A stretch of 64,000 bases of DNA, taken from Platanthera guangdongensis (Eukaryota > Streptophyta > Magnoliopsida > Asparagales > Orchidaceae). Location: contig CM077150.1 of assembly GCA_039583875.1 (NCBI GenBank), positions 54,067,451-54,131,450 on the forward strand, in the 5' to 3' direction. Positions 44,665 through 56,335 of the stretch are shown piece after piece (position 1 is the stretch's first letter; every line of letters starts with the position of its first letter). The position numbers and the translations under genes are program-made. Below the pieces are notes generated by a model. That model was not told the DNA's origin and did not search any database. It worked only from the letters and a program-made list of their open reading frames with translations.

Positions 44665-46846
44665 TGTAACACCCCCTATCCGTCGCATAACATATAACAG
44701 TAGGTCCGGTCGGGTCCCGACGCATATACCACAGACAGACCGGGTGGTTACTCAATGGAAACCATCAAACTAATCCAACGTCCTACACAGAGAATTCTAG
44801 CGGAAGCAATATATAAGTTGCAATTAAGAACCCAGCACAAAGAGCACGAATGTCAACTAAAACACCAAATAGGAATGTCGTACATACACGAGTACAAGCC
44901 TTAAGGCCTTACAAAAATGTTTACTTCAATATTACATGTTTTACAAACCACTGCACGCAGGCCGGTCATACATGAGTAAAAGTAGTAAACACTCCAATTA
45001 CGCCTTCGAGGGCAGGCTTCGCAATTTGGGCTTTAGCCCGCTATTGACCGCTTGGTCCAGCAGCACCTGCAAGCAACAATACCACCGCACGGTGGCAAAC
45101 AAAGTGCAATGGTCAGCAATGCTGACCAAATTATAACGATCCCGCCCCCAACTCGGGGCGGCGATGCTCCTTCCCTGCATTTTATTAGTATAAACAGGCA
45201 TTATAGTAATGTTACAACATCACAGGCGTAGGCTCGCACGGCCACACACCCCGTGCACTCAGGGCACATTCTCAGTGAACCGGCCAATGTCACGTCAATT
45301 TAAGCCATAGACATTCCGGACTCACCACCGCCACTTTGACAGCCAAACATATGAGCTTTTGTCTTCTTGGCATAGGTCACGTCAATTTAAGCCATAGACC
45401 GCCGAAGACCCTCATCTATGCCAACGGCTCTAACCGAACGACATAGAACGGGTACAGTTCCATCTAACCCGTGCTCACATTGCAACGACATTTTAAGCCA
45501 TATGCGCGGGTCAAACTTCTCCCGAGTCCCGTTTCCATCACACTTCACATAACCCGGTTATGTTCATGTTGGCTCCCAGGCCACCAAGTTGGCAAGATCA
45601 CGCATCCGCCCAGATTTTCGGGTGCACCTCAGGGTTAATCCCCAAGGCTCCCTATTGCAATGTACCACGTAGAAAACCCGAAAAACAACCAATCGCACGG
45701 AGTCTTCTCCGGCATTTATGCAATGCAACATCACCGATCCAGACCAACATGTTCGGATAGGATTCACACATCATGCCTATGTCCATTCTCATTTACGGAC
45801 TCTACACAACGGGGACTTTACATATCTACCCGAAGGAACGCCTCCAACTCATCACAAACTCGCGAGAGCGGGCTTCCTATGCAAAGAAGGAGAGCTTCAC
45901 ATGCTCAAGAAGAGAATCGTTACCCTAGCGTTCCTCTTTGGTGCCATGGAAATATAAGCGGATGAAAAGCACTGCACTCTCTTTGCCTCCGTAGATCCGA
46001 AGTCGGCTCGCGATTTGGAGCTTCGAAGCTCCTCCAATGGCCGGATCTAACTTCTTCTTCTTCCATTTCTCTCACCTCTCTCTTGACTTAGAAAGAGAAC
46101 CACTCAAGTAAGAATGAGGGTTTCAAAGGCCCAATCCCGGGTATATCCCAGTAGGAACAACCCCCAACCGTCGGATCCCAAAATAAGGAAATGAATGGCT
46201 ACGATTCGTAGCTGAAAAGTAAAAGATGGGCCGAACACGGCCTGGCACACGCCCGTGTCCAGGGCCGTGTCCCTCATTCGCCATCAAAATCAACGCGTCT
46301 GGAACAACACACGGGTATCCAACATGCCCGTGTTCGACCTGACACGCCCGTGTTCCAATAGACACGGTCGTGTGGTCGGCTGTGTGCCTCCATCGACATA
46401 GGCCCGAAAACAACCCGAGACTCACACGGGTATTGGACACGCTCGTGTCCTAACCCGTGTCCACTCGAACATGCCTGGGCTCCAGCCCGTGTTCACGGTC
46501 TCGACACTTCGTCGAGTGAAGTTCGTCGACCACCCGACATGGCCTTGGACACGCCCGTGTCCTAGGCCGTGTGCCTTGTCTCGACACTTTGTCGAGCGAA
46601 AATTGTCGACTTCCCTGGCCGATCGTTGACACGGGCTTGACACGCCCTGAGACACGCCCGTGTCTCAGGCCGTGTTCTCTGCTCGACGATTGTCGACTCC
46701 AAAATCGTCGACCTCTCGACCAAAATGTCGACTCCGGCCTAACACGCCCTGGGACACGCCCGTGTCCCATGCCGTGTGCCTACTGCCACATTCCAAATCT
46801 GGCCCAAAACGTCCCCCGTTGCCCTTTTGTGTTTCGGGGCGTTACA
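44665..46846 (-). repeat. Chromovirus 5' LTR
   Basis: 2182 bp, pair of 24355-26537 and differing from it by about four bases in the first 70 and similar density later. Contains the ACACG/CGTGT and TCGA-core cluster at 46235-46785. The sequence after it (46847 on) is not the continuation of Tat LTR copy C. Confidence 0.9.
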
Positions 46847-49024
46847 TTTAACACTTCAGCAGTTCACTTATTAAGTGAACCACTTCACTAAACGATTCAG
46901 TAAAAAACTTCAGCAGGCCTTAGCAGCTGGTCACCATCACCTACAACATCTTAAGAAAATTAATTATACAAGATCAAGGCTTGATGAACATAACCTACAT
47001 AAATAAAAAAGTTATTCTCTTTGCTAGATATGGATGCATCTAATTCACAAATAAGTACAAAGACACTTATGGTGCCCTCAGTATACAAAAGTCAGGCACT
47101 TATGATTATATGAACATGAAATCTTATATACATTGCACATAAGTATATACAACCATAGACAATATCAGTACACTACAAAAAAGTAATAAAATATTGCACA
47201 TATATCAGTACAGTGCACAAAAGTAACAAAATAGAAACAAAACACTAAACAGAAGTAACATACATGTCCTAATAGCACAGATTATATAAAGTTGTACTAC
47301 TATATCAAATTTTTATAGCTAGCAAATATATGTAAGTCAGATAATAGTTCATCAAAAGTATTATACCAAAATAGAAACAATCATCAACCATACAAAAACA
47401 AAATAGTGCACAAAAAAGTGAATGATGCATGCATCAAAAAGTCAAGGAATATAGCCAACTTTTTGTAGAATAGAAGTCAGCATCACTTTCAGCTCATTCT
47501 TCCATTCTTTTAAACCTGCAATCTCTTCAATGTGAATTTGAATCAAAGCTTCTTGTTTTTATATAAGCTCTGTTTGTAATATAGTATGAGTGGTGGTATT
47601 GTGCAATTCTTTTTCTGCAACACTCAAATTCTCTTTCAACTGAGTGGTCTCTATCAATGTCTTCTTCACTCAATTTGAAGGCAAAACACCGTGGCCTAAT
47701 CCTCTGTCATAACCATACTTATTTCCAAGTGCTTTCTATATAATCTCTCTCTCGAAGATTAAGATTTCACTGTCTGAATCTATCATTTTTTCCCTCAGCC
47801 TTTCCATTTCAAACTGTAAATATCGTGTTATAATAGAAATGTATGTTATCAATCAAACTTGTATTAATTTCAGTTATATTTCAACTTACGTATGCTGCTT
47901 CTGCTTTCTCACTAACAAACACCACATTCTTCTTTTGGGTGTTAGCAAGTTCTCAATGGGGATTTGAATAACCTATATATTAATAAAATATTAGAGAATA
48001 TGTCATAGTAATCAAAACCTCATTCGTAATCATTGCATTTCCATTTCTTGTAGTCTTGAATGGTAGGATTTTTAACACGACGTATGAGTAAACGACATGT
48101 GCGATCTATTATCAACATTCATTTGGGACTATTCCTGCAAGTATTCAAAATCAGTGAACTTATCCTGAATATACATATATATATATATATACGCCTGATT
48201 AAAAACATATATATTAAATAAAATTTACGTATGTAGTCACATTCACCTTAAAAATATCACTCTCGAAGAGATCACACAACTGACACCAATTCTCGATTGA
48301 GATCCACTCAAATGGGCTACTAGCTATTGGATTCTTTCCTGATACAATATACTCTTTATACATTGCAGATAATCTTCCTCTCCAATGTGTGTAGCTATGT
48401 CGAATCATCTCCTCCATGTACTCTTTCATATGTTGATCCATATTCCAACTCTTTATATCAAACCATGCGACAAAAGAACAAAATACTTAGTTATCCCGAA
48501 CAAATTTAAAATTATATTATATAAAAATTTAATTACATCTAATTCAACATACAAAGTAAGTTAAAGCACTTGCTCCAGTTCACTCCAAAGAGTCAAAAAA
48601 TCCAATCCAGTACTGTGTCTAACAATAACACCTATACCATTTGCAAGGTGCTTTGCAAAACAACACAGCTTCTTAAAACAAATAGGGAATTTAATCTCAA
48701 GTAATTTCATATCCTAATAAAACAAATAAATGTATGTAAACATATATTGAGTGTATTTAAGTTTTAAGGTATATAAATAAAGCATATAATTTCTAGTATT
48801 GCTTTCTCAATCGACCTTCCAGTGGTCACCCCACGACCTCTTCTTATAGAGGAGCTTGCCATTGCATAATTAAAAACACTTAATAAATATATAATTATAA
48901 TACATAATACAAATCTAAATGAAATAAAATTATGTATGCTTACCAGTATTATCAAACACCTATATTGGACTTTTATCCTTGTTACAAGTATCATCATTAG
49001 AAACTGGTGATCAAGTTTGTGATG
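46847..49024 (-). mobile_element. CACTA (En/Spm) DNA transposon relic
   Basis: Minus-strand remnants of a Transposase_24-type gene (47440-48862) sit in AT-rich sequence. The left edge 'cacttcagcagttcacttattaag' has short repeated ttcact/cagcag motifs that could be CACTA subterminal repeats, but I cannot prove an intact terminus. 46880-47440 has no gene that I can see. Element 3 inserted at 49030. Confidence 0.6.
47440..48862 (-). pseudogene. Transposase_24-like gene relic (En/Spm ORF1 type)
   Basis: Minus-strand exons recognisable in order. MASSSIRRGRGVTTGRSIEKA starts at 48862. A segment with ANGIGVIVRHSTGLDFL near 48640. The best exon, 48443-48249 (HWRGRLSAMYKEYIVSGK, FEWISIENWCQLCDLFES), ends in a good donor AAG/GTGAAT. 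A segment near 48130-48060 reads MNVDNRSHMSFTHTS. One near 47950 resembles VFVSEKAEAAY. A tail with ERLREKMIDSDSEILIFERE and GYDRGLGHG lies near 47820-47690. This order matches the plant Transposase_24 domain next to TNP2 in CACTA elements. Several stops and shifts occur; no TNP2 transposase is seen. Confidence 0.7.
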
Positions 49025-49791
49025 GTTGTTGAAAGTATCTAGCGTCTACCTAAATCGCCTAGAGGGGTTGAATAGGTGATGTTTGTGTCTTTTTGCGGAA
49101 TGAAAATTAACTAAAAATTCAAGCACACAAACGCAGAGATTTATAATGGTTCCCCATAATGGGTATGTCCACTGTCCCACCTCGCCTATCTACCACAAAG
49201 GATGTTTGTGTCAAATCTTTCTCAGATTTGGCTACTTCACCTTTCTCAGATTTCATCAAATCTTACAACTCGGAGCAACACTCCTACACCTTGGAGAACA
49301 AACTCTCCTACACCTCGATCCACAATCGGATCTACAGCTCGATCCACAAACCAGATCTACAAACTCTCGATCCACAAACTGATCTACAAATCTCGATCTA
49401 CAAACGGATCTACAAATCTCGTAGAAAAAGCTCCTACTATAGTAAAAATAATTTGTACAACAATAAAAAAACTTTATACTTCCAGATCTGAATTCTTTGA
49501 TGCTCTTCCTTCTTGAAAACTGAAAATCTCGGTGAAGAAGGTTGAGGAAGAAATCTTGAGAAAACTTGATCTAAAAACCGAAGGATCCGACACGATCATG
49601 TTATTGTTAAAGAATCTTTGAATCTTGGATCTGTCGAATCTCTTCTTCTTTTAAATCGCTGGATCGAGAGAGGAGCAGCAGAGAAGAATGATGATGAAGA
49701 TGGCGTGACTTGTCTCGAATTAGAAAATGCGATTGTGATTCTGATTGCTGTAATTATTCTCCTTGTTAGGGTTAGCAATTCCTTGAGAAGA

Positions 49792-49800
49792 CTATTTATA
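49792..49800 (-). promoter_or_regulatory. TATA box, element 3 LTR
   Basis: TATAAATAG on the minus strand, about 115 bases downstream of the last box, the same arrangement as in element 2. Confidence 0.65.
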
Positions 49801-49914
49801 GAACATCGTCTCACGGTTTGAAATCATTAAGGAATGATCCACGTTGAGCAATCATGAGATACTTAGATTAAATTTGAAATCCCGTCAGACAGTTTTAAAA
49901 AGAATTTTATGTAA

Positions 49915-50360
49915 GTCCATTTCTCGAGAAGAAGTTGATTTCTCGAGAAATGGCCTAGCCTTCTCGAGAAAAATACTTAACGCAAAAACTTTGAATAGAG
50001 GAACAGATTTCTCAAGAAGGAGTTGGATTTCTCGAGAAATGATTTGCTTTCTCTTGAAATTTACTTGACGTAAATTCTTAAGACTGAAGGATTGATTTCT
50101 CGAGAAAGATTTGGTTTCTCAAGAAAAGGATTTAACTTCTCGAGAAATAATTTTAACTTTTCGAGAACTACTTTCCTTTCTCGACAAATGAACTTGGTTT
50201 ATTGAGAAATCTTCAGGGATTTTCTCGAGAAAAAGAATTGGAATATTTTCAGACAATTTTTCGAGAAGTCTAATGGTTTCTCTTAGAACAACTTGCTTTC
50301 TCAAGAAATGTACTTAGACTTCTCGAGAAACAGACTTCAATTTCTCGAGAAATACACTTT
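49915..50360 (-). promoter_or_regulatory. TTTCTCGAGAAA box cluster, element 3 LTR
   Basis: About 18 copies of the 12-bp palindrome TTTCTCGAGAAA or near versions spaced about 20-25 bases apart (for example 49920, 49944, 49966, 50027, 50094, 50130, 50219, 50319, 50339). Decayed copies are mostly tcaa, ttga or cttg at the centre. Short frames such as 49844-50068 are products of the repeats. Confidence 0.9.
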
Positions 50361-50680
50361 GAAATTTTTTAGAGAAATTTTCTTTTCTTCTTTGTTGACA
50401 ACCAAAAACCCTTCCTTTCTTCCATTTCTTTAGTACTTGAATATGAAGTGCAACCCAATAGAGAGGTTACACATGAGTCAACACCATGGATCACACAATG
50501 AGGGATTACATTGCATGGTCCTGTGTTTAGTGACTAATTGTAAACTAATATTAGTCTACACTTATCAATAATGACCTGCAAGTACATAATTAGAATATAT
50601 CATCAAATAAAAACTTAATTCATCTTAGTTCAAGGGTGAATTCACACAAATATAGGTTATTATGGATACAATACCCAACA

Positions 50681-50692
50681 ATCTCCCAAAAT
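50681..50692 (-). other. Polypurine tract of element 3
   Basis: Minus strand AATTTTGGGAGAT directly before TGTTGGG; fits the Sirevirus tract seen in elements 1 and 2. Confidence 0.7.
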
Positions 50693-50886
50693 TTGTAGAA
50701 GTCAAAACCCTCTACACTAAGGTGAATTATATCAAGATAATCAAAGAATTAACTAATAAATAAAACAGTATATGCAAAGAGTTAAGATATAAATAGATCA
50801 TCAAAATTCAAAATTTTATATACATAGAATTTGTCCACAAGAATATATTCAGGTCCACAAAATTTTATAACATTGATAATCATGAA

Positions 50887-52824
50887 TCACTTGTACTGTT
50901 GCTGATGTTGTCTTTCCTTCTTTTCTTGCTGCCTTTTCTGATAACTAAGGAGCTTGGGATAGTACTTAGGAGGACGAGGAGGAGCTTTAGGATTATTATG
51001 ACCATATTCATGATCATAAATCCTTCTTTTTTGTCATGGACTTCTCATATAGCTCCCACTCCTTGTGGCTGTAATGATCATCTTTTTTTTTTCATTAAAT
51101 TCCACAACCAGCTTTAAAGTGTCCAGAATAATATACTTTGAAGTAGGACTCCAAACTTTAGCAAATTCTTTTTCTATCCTTTGGGCAGCTGCTTGACTTG
51201 GAATAGATCTGCTGGCAGAAACACCATCACCATATTTCCTTTTCTTATGCACTGTCATTTCAAGAGGTAGGTCTTGATGTATCGCTGGCTGATCATGAGT
51301 CCATATTTGAGAATAACTTTCAGGAGGAAATTCATATTGTTTAGGTCTAAGAGAAAAAGCAGGCTTGCAGGCATTTGGGTCAAGATGAGGAGGTGGAGCC
51401 TCATTTGGGTAAACTTGAAATTTTGGAAAGATTTGGTTGTGCATCCACACAGCAATCTCATAAGTATAGATGTTTACACCCTTAATCTGCTTTTCTATAC
51501 TTGTATTGATCTCTTTTAGTTGATCACCCCACTGATTTTTTCATTTCTTGAACTTTCTTTTCTAGATTTTTTTTACTTTATCCTCCCCCTTTCTAACTTC
51601 TACAGTTAAAGTCTCTATAGCTTCTTCTTTGAATTTTCCAACTTCTTCACAAGTTTTGAAGTTTTGTTGTTTAGTTTTCTTCAGCAAATATAATTTGATT
51701 GTTGGCCAATGTGACTGCTTGATTCATAACTTCACCAACACTCGTGATGGTATGGTCTAAAGCCTTGCCACCAATATTTAGCAGTCTTTTTAAGTCATCT
51801 GTATTATTTTGAATTTCAGCAGATCCTCTGCACATTTCTTTCTCAAGAGCAGTTACTTTTTCAGTTACTTCTTTGAGAGACTTGTCAAAGTACTCTCTTT
51901 ACTTTGTCAACATAGGTTAAATATTACCCAACATGGTATCTCCAGGAATGACATCAGTTGAGGAGGTGGAGGAGGTAGTGTTGGGACTGTCCAAACTGAT
52001 ATTTCTTCAATAACTACTGAACTGTTGGATCTTTGGGCAGAAGTCATCATATCCCCTTCCTCACCCAGAATAGTAGGGTTAGTGAAATCTAAATTCCTCA
52101 GAGGAGGTTCTGCATGCTCTGGGGTAACTGCATCATCATTAGAGAGCATATCAACATTCTCCCCCTCACTTTATGCCTGGGGCTGAGAATCTTCTAGTGT
52201 CTCTTTAGGAATCTCTTCTGGAATGTTTTCAGGAATCGTTTTAGGAGAGAAGAAGAGAGTTTCATCTGAAGTTAGATTTTCTATCAGTCTGTCAATATCA
52301 TCTCAGACACCATCTTGCACAAAGGTGCTCTTCTAATCTTTAGACTGAGTAGTGTTTTCCTTCTCCACTATTATGTCATCATCAACAACTCTCTCTATCA
52401 CCTGATTTTTAGGAGTATCTGAATGAATCTCTGATTCTGGTACCTTAGCTTGTTGAACTTCTTCATGAACTGATGGTGCAGGCTCCCCCTCAACATCTAC
52501 ACCAGATGTGCCAACTGTATCAGTATGCGGAGGAGATGGGGTCCTATCCTCATCATCTACTGACCTTGGAACTGCAGGAGCCTAGCCTTGGAATTCTAAT
52601 TTCCCATATGTTGATGGATGAGAGGGTGACGTTATTTTGGTGGTGAATGGACACACCCTTGGACAAGTCAAAAATCTCAGGATGCACTTGATTCAAATAA
52701 AGAGAAATAATTCTTGCAAAGTTTGGTGCCTCCATGCTTTCTTTAATTTTATCAAATAACATATGTCCTCGTTGGAATTTCTTACGACAGACCACATCTG
52801 TCATTATGCAGAAGAAATCAGAGG
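50887..52824 (-). pseudogene. Element 3 third ORF, C-terminal two thirds
   Basis: Continues from 55395 after removal of a solo LTR. It begins with the conserved domain half HISSDFFCIMTDVVCRKK and NFARIISLYLNQVHPE. A Pro/acidic middle (52550-51910) has two polypurine-like stretches (near 52160 and 52480), followed by a stop- and shift-rich coiled-coil part and the C-terminal module QRIEKEFAKVWSPTSKYIIL (51200-51120) and PKYYPKLLSYQKRQQEKK, ending at 50887. Frame changes and stops (for example near 52340, 52300, 52180, 51900, 51034) make it a pseudogene. Confidence 0.8.
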
Positions 52825-53372
52825 ATATGTGTAACGACTCCATCCGTTCATATAGTATATACTAGAAGGACCGGCTGGGGCCCCACAACATATACCACAA
52901 AACATGCGGCGAAGTCATGGAGTGATACCAGAGTTGCGCATCCTAACACAAAACATTCTAGCGGAAGCTTATAACATGCCACTAAACTCCAAACATGAAT
53001 GTCCACCATATAAAGATCCACATTTATCTATAACAAGAATGTTCATCAAATACAAAGGCAGTTGCCCTTATGGCCTTACAGGTCCTTTTTACAATAGTGG
53101 CTACCAAACATTGGTGCCCAGGCCGACAACACACAAACAAAACACAACATTTAAGCTTAGCCTTCAAGGGCTAGCAGCAGCGGCAAACAACAGCAACTGT
53201 AGGGACTTCAGCCCTTATGCGTCCCGCTTGGTTCTCCAGCACCTACACAGGGACAGCCCACCCAACGGTGGCAAACAAGGCAACGGTCAGCATTCAGCTG
53301 ACCAAATTATAACAACCCTACCCCTTTTCCCGGGGCAGTGGTATTCATTCCCTGCAAGCATAGCAATTCACA

Positions 53373-53375
<3 letters not shown>

Positions 53376-53436
<61 letters not shown>
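53376..53436. repeat. (AT)n microsatellite, about 30 units
   Basis: Uninterrupted AT dinucleotides inside the solo LTR. The apparent proteins of repeated Ile-Tyr in this place are artefacts. Confidence 0.95.
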
Positions 53437-53442
<6 letters not shown>

Positions 53443-53944
53443 TCATCACATATTGTGCACTCACGCACAAACATTCCATCACAATCGCCAGCCACGTGGC
53501 CCGACGATCCGTACATTGAGGGTACATTCTTGGTGTACAGGCGAACCAGTTGCCCACCACCATATCACGGTCGCAACCTAACGGTAAATCACTTGAGCAT
53601 TTATTCCATGGCATGCAGCTAGAGATTTTAATCTTAATGACCCGGGATTGGCCCGTAGCCCCTTATGGTGTCGTGGCGCGTAGGCCTAAGACTCTCGCTA
53701 TGTGTTTCTGCCAAATTCCAATTTATCCAGACACCCATGGCAGACAACGATAATGTGGATACAGTTCAGCCTTTGCCCGTTGATCAAATCGTTATTTCTA
53801 TAACCATACTAACGCGGGTCAGCATCCCCTTATCCATTCAGCAAATAGCCATAACGTCCTCACATGACACAATCATAGGTTAGCTAGGTGCCACCCTCAA
53901 CTATAGTGACAGAACTCAATTTCCATCCCTAGCTTTAACCATTT

Positions 53945-54250
53945 CTAGGTATTTTCCTAGGCTTCCCGACCAGTACTTCCTGCTACTACCCTTTACAGGC
54001 ACAACCCAGCAAGCAACACAAGCATCACAGGTATTTTCCTGACTTACCACGCCAGTACTTCCTGCTACTACCCTTCACAGGTACCACTCATGGACATCAA
54101 GCATTACAAGGGTATTTCCTGGACTTCCAATCCAGTAATTCCTGTTACTCCTTTTCATAGGTACAACCCTTTCAACACAAGCAATATACGGGTATTTTCC
54201 TGGACTACCACTCCAGTACTTCCTGCTACTACCCTTCACAGGTTTAACCC
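53945..54250. repeat. Tandem repeats of about 81 bp, four units
   Basis: Units start with ggtattttcct near 53949, 54031, 54112 and 54191, each with 'ccagtacttcctgctactacccttcacagg'-like sequence. Present in this LTR; no equivalent array seen in the 24355 LTR. Confidence 0.82.
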
Positions 54251-54814
54251 GTCGACTCCTAAACTACACGAGTTATCACGGAGTCTTCTCCGGTGCGTAT
54301 ATGCAACATCACCAATCCAGACCAACCTGTCCAGATGGGCTTCACATAATATGCATATTCTGTACTCCATTTCCGGATCTATATGCCAAATGATTGGGGT
54401 ATTCCATGAATCAACCCATGGGACTCCCGTAACAAGCCACCCTCTGGTGGGGGAATCAGATGCACATGCCAAAGAGGAAGCCTTCACATGGCTAGGAAGA
54501 AAAGTCGTTACCCTTGAAGATCACTTCGGAGCCATGGATTCCTAGTCAGTTGGAAAGCACCGCAGCGGCTTTGCCTTCACAACACTAGCCTCAGATTTGG
54601 AAACAGGAACTCCGCAGCTCCACCGGTGGCCAGCTCCTTCCCTTCCTCCTACTTCTTGCTCTCTCTCTCTAACTTTGTATAAAGAGGATAACCAAAATTA
54701 AAATGAGAATTCCCATCTCATTTCTGGCCTTAAGGACACACGGAGGACTCTCAGCCATTGGATCTCAGCTGAGGAAATGAACGGCCACGACTTTGCCACA
54801 AAAAGATAAATCTT

Positions 54815-55350
54815 GCCTGACACGGCCTGTCACACGCCCGTGTCACAGGCCGTGTACCTTAAGCGGTACACAACCAACTTAGCCAGACCAGTATACGACC
54901 ATGTGACATGCCCGTGTCACAGGTTGTGTCACCTAACACGCCTTTTGACACGGCCGTATCTGTGGCCGTGCACATCAGGCTGCACAAAATCAACTTCAAC
55001 CCGATCGGGACACGGCCAGTGACACGATCGTGTCACATGCCGTCTACCCTAAGACACACCCGTGTCATTCCCGTGTTCACCAGGACTCACTGCCTTGGGC
55101 ATATCCTGCAAAGGACACGGCCTATGACATGCCCGTGTCCCAGGCCGTGTGCCCATACACGGCAACAGACACACCCCCAGCTCAACTTCGTCGAACGAAG
55201 TTCGTCGAGCAGAGGGAGACACAGCCCCTGACACGCCCGTGTTAGAGGGCGTGTTCCTTTATGTTCGCAGAAAAGAATTTCATCGAACACTCATCGGCTA
55301 CTCAACCGAGCAGTACACGCCCCGGGACACGCCCGTGTCCCAGGCCGTGT
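54815..55350. promoter_or_regulatory. Symmetric ACACG...CGTGT boxes in the solo LTR
   Basis: At least ten motifs such as ACACGCCCGTGTC, ACACGGCC and GGCCGTGT, plus one pair TTCGTCGAACGAAGTTCGTCG at 55187-55210 (longer than shown) and ttcatcgaac near 55278. Diverged counterpart of the clusters at 25925-26470 and 46235-46785. Confidence 0.8.
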
Positions 55351-55394
55351 CACCCAACTTTTCCCAATCCTGGGATTTGGGGTGTTAGAATATG

Positions 55395-55951
55395 TATCTA
55401 AGAGAACCTGTTTTGCAGAGGAGGACTTTTCCTAGATTGTCTGCTAGAAGCTTGCTCTCATCATTCATATTCTGTCTGTGAATGGAAGTATTTGATCGGA
55501 AGATACCACAGAATGACAGAGCCCTGGAGTAGTCAGGTTCTTCCAAGTAGTCTTCCTCTTCAATAGAAGGTAATCTCAGAAATTTGGTTAAAGAGGATGG
55601 CTTCACCTTGATCTTCACATCTTCGACATAGCATTTTGGAAATTTCCCAGAGCTTTTAGGTTTGGCATTTCTGAAGAATTCTTCAACGTGTGGAATCAGG
55701 ACTTTGCACCGATGCTCAAGGATTAAGGTGAGGATAGCAGATTCAAGAAGAAGAATAACATTCCGGAAATCATCAGAAATTTCTTCGATACCTGACCGAA
55801 CTAACTCACTGCCGACGCCAATTTTTGTAGTAGGAGCCATTGATTGATGAAGATGAGAAGTTACTGACTTTTCAGCGAAGAAAAACGGTATTTCGCGAGA
55901 AGATCGGCGGAGGGCTTCAGCAGAACTAAAGCGTCTTTCTCGGGAAAGCAT
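55395..55951 (-). pseudogene. Element 3 third ORF, N-terminal part
   Basis: Minus strand from ATG 55951 (MLSRERRFSSAEA); a second ATG (MAPTTKIG) at about 55840 matches the element 2 start MAPKLEEN better and may be the true one. It contains the first half of the conserved domain: VEDVKIKVKPSSLTKFLRLP, ALSFCG, LLADNLGKVLLCKTG. Broken at 55394 by the solo LTR. Confidence 0.82.
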
Positions 55952-56084
55952 TTTCGAATTTGTGGATTTGGATATTTTATGGACTTATCTATTTATATAA
56001 AATTGAAAATTTTGAAGAGTGAGGAAAAGCGTACCTGAGAAAATGACGGTTCAAAATCTTCAAAAATTTAGGTAAGCAGGTTTG

Positions 56085-56300
56085 GACATTTCTCGAGAAG
56101 TCTATGAATTTTTCGAGAAATCTATTTAAATTTCCCGAGAAATCTGATATTTCTCGAGAAGGAAGTAAGGTTTCCATGAAATCCATTTAGTTTTCCTGAG
56201 AAATCTGATATTTCTCGAGAAACAAGTCCAATAATTTCTTTCGTGAGCACCAATAGTTTTTCGAGAAATCCAGTAAAGTTTTCGAGAAATATAAGTTCCG
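56085..56300 (-). promoter_or_regulatory. TTTCTCGAGAAA boxes before the third ORF, element 3
   Basis: Eight box copies (near 56088, 56109, 56130, 56148, 56190, 56210, 56253, 56278) lie in the spacer between the end of pol (56336) and the third ORF start (55951 or 55840). Same box as in the LTR, different spacers. Confidence 0.88.
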
Positions 56301-56335
56301 AGCTGAATTTATTCTTGACTTCAAATATGAACTTT

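Larger units (their letters stand above)
24355..46846 (-). mobile_element. Chromovirus (Tekay-like Ty3/gypsy), interrupted by element 2
   Basis: Minus-strand element with LTRs 24355-26537 and 44665-46846 (TGTAAC...GTTACA), a tRNA-Met primer site beside the right LTR, gag, pol in the order PR-RT-RNase H-INT, and a C-terminal chromodomain-like segment. Without element 2 (30505-43740) it is about 9.3 kb. Flanking 5-mers are gttaa (24350-24354) and tttaa (46847-46851), a target duplication with one mismatch at best. The LTRs differ at several bases per 100 and the genes carry stops, so it is an old copy. Confidence 0.9.
49030..50680 (-). repeat. Element 3 3' LTR
   Basis: 1651 bp; minus strand starts TGTTGGGTAT (50680) and ends ATACTTTCA (49030). 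It has TTTCTCGAGAAA boxes upstream (49915-50360), a TATA box TATAAATAG at 49800-49792 and the Sirevirus-like tract 'cacctattcaacccctctagg' near its end. The start shares TGTTGGGTA with element 2. Confidence 0.88.
52830..55389. mobile_element. Solo LTR of a chromovirus-type element, 2.56 kb
   Basis: Begins TGTAACGACTCC and ends GGGGTGTTAGA, with the perfect 5-bp target duplication atatg (52825-52829, 55390-55394). It is clearly related to the chromovirus LTR at 24355 (cf. 'ggaccggctggggccc', 'atataccacaaa', 'cattctagcggaagc', 'ggagtcttctccgg'). No gag or pol is present, so a recombined solo LTR. Joining its flanks restores the frame of the element 3 third ORF (SLRY...ISSDFF). Contains an AT microsatellite, an 81-bp tandem array and symmetric boxes. 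Confidence 0.93.

Noticed and set aside
53307..53622. Open frames of repeated Ile-Tyr
   Set aside because: They are translations of an (AT)n microsatellite on both strands inside a solo LTR.
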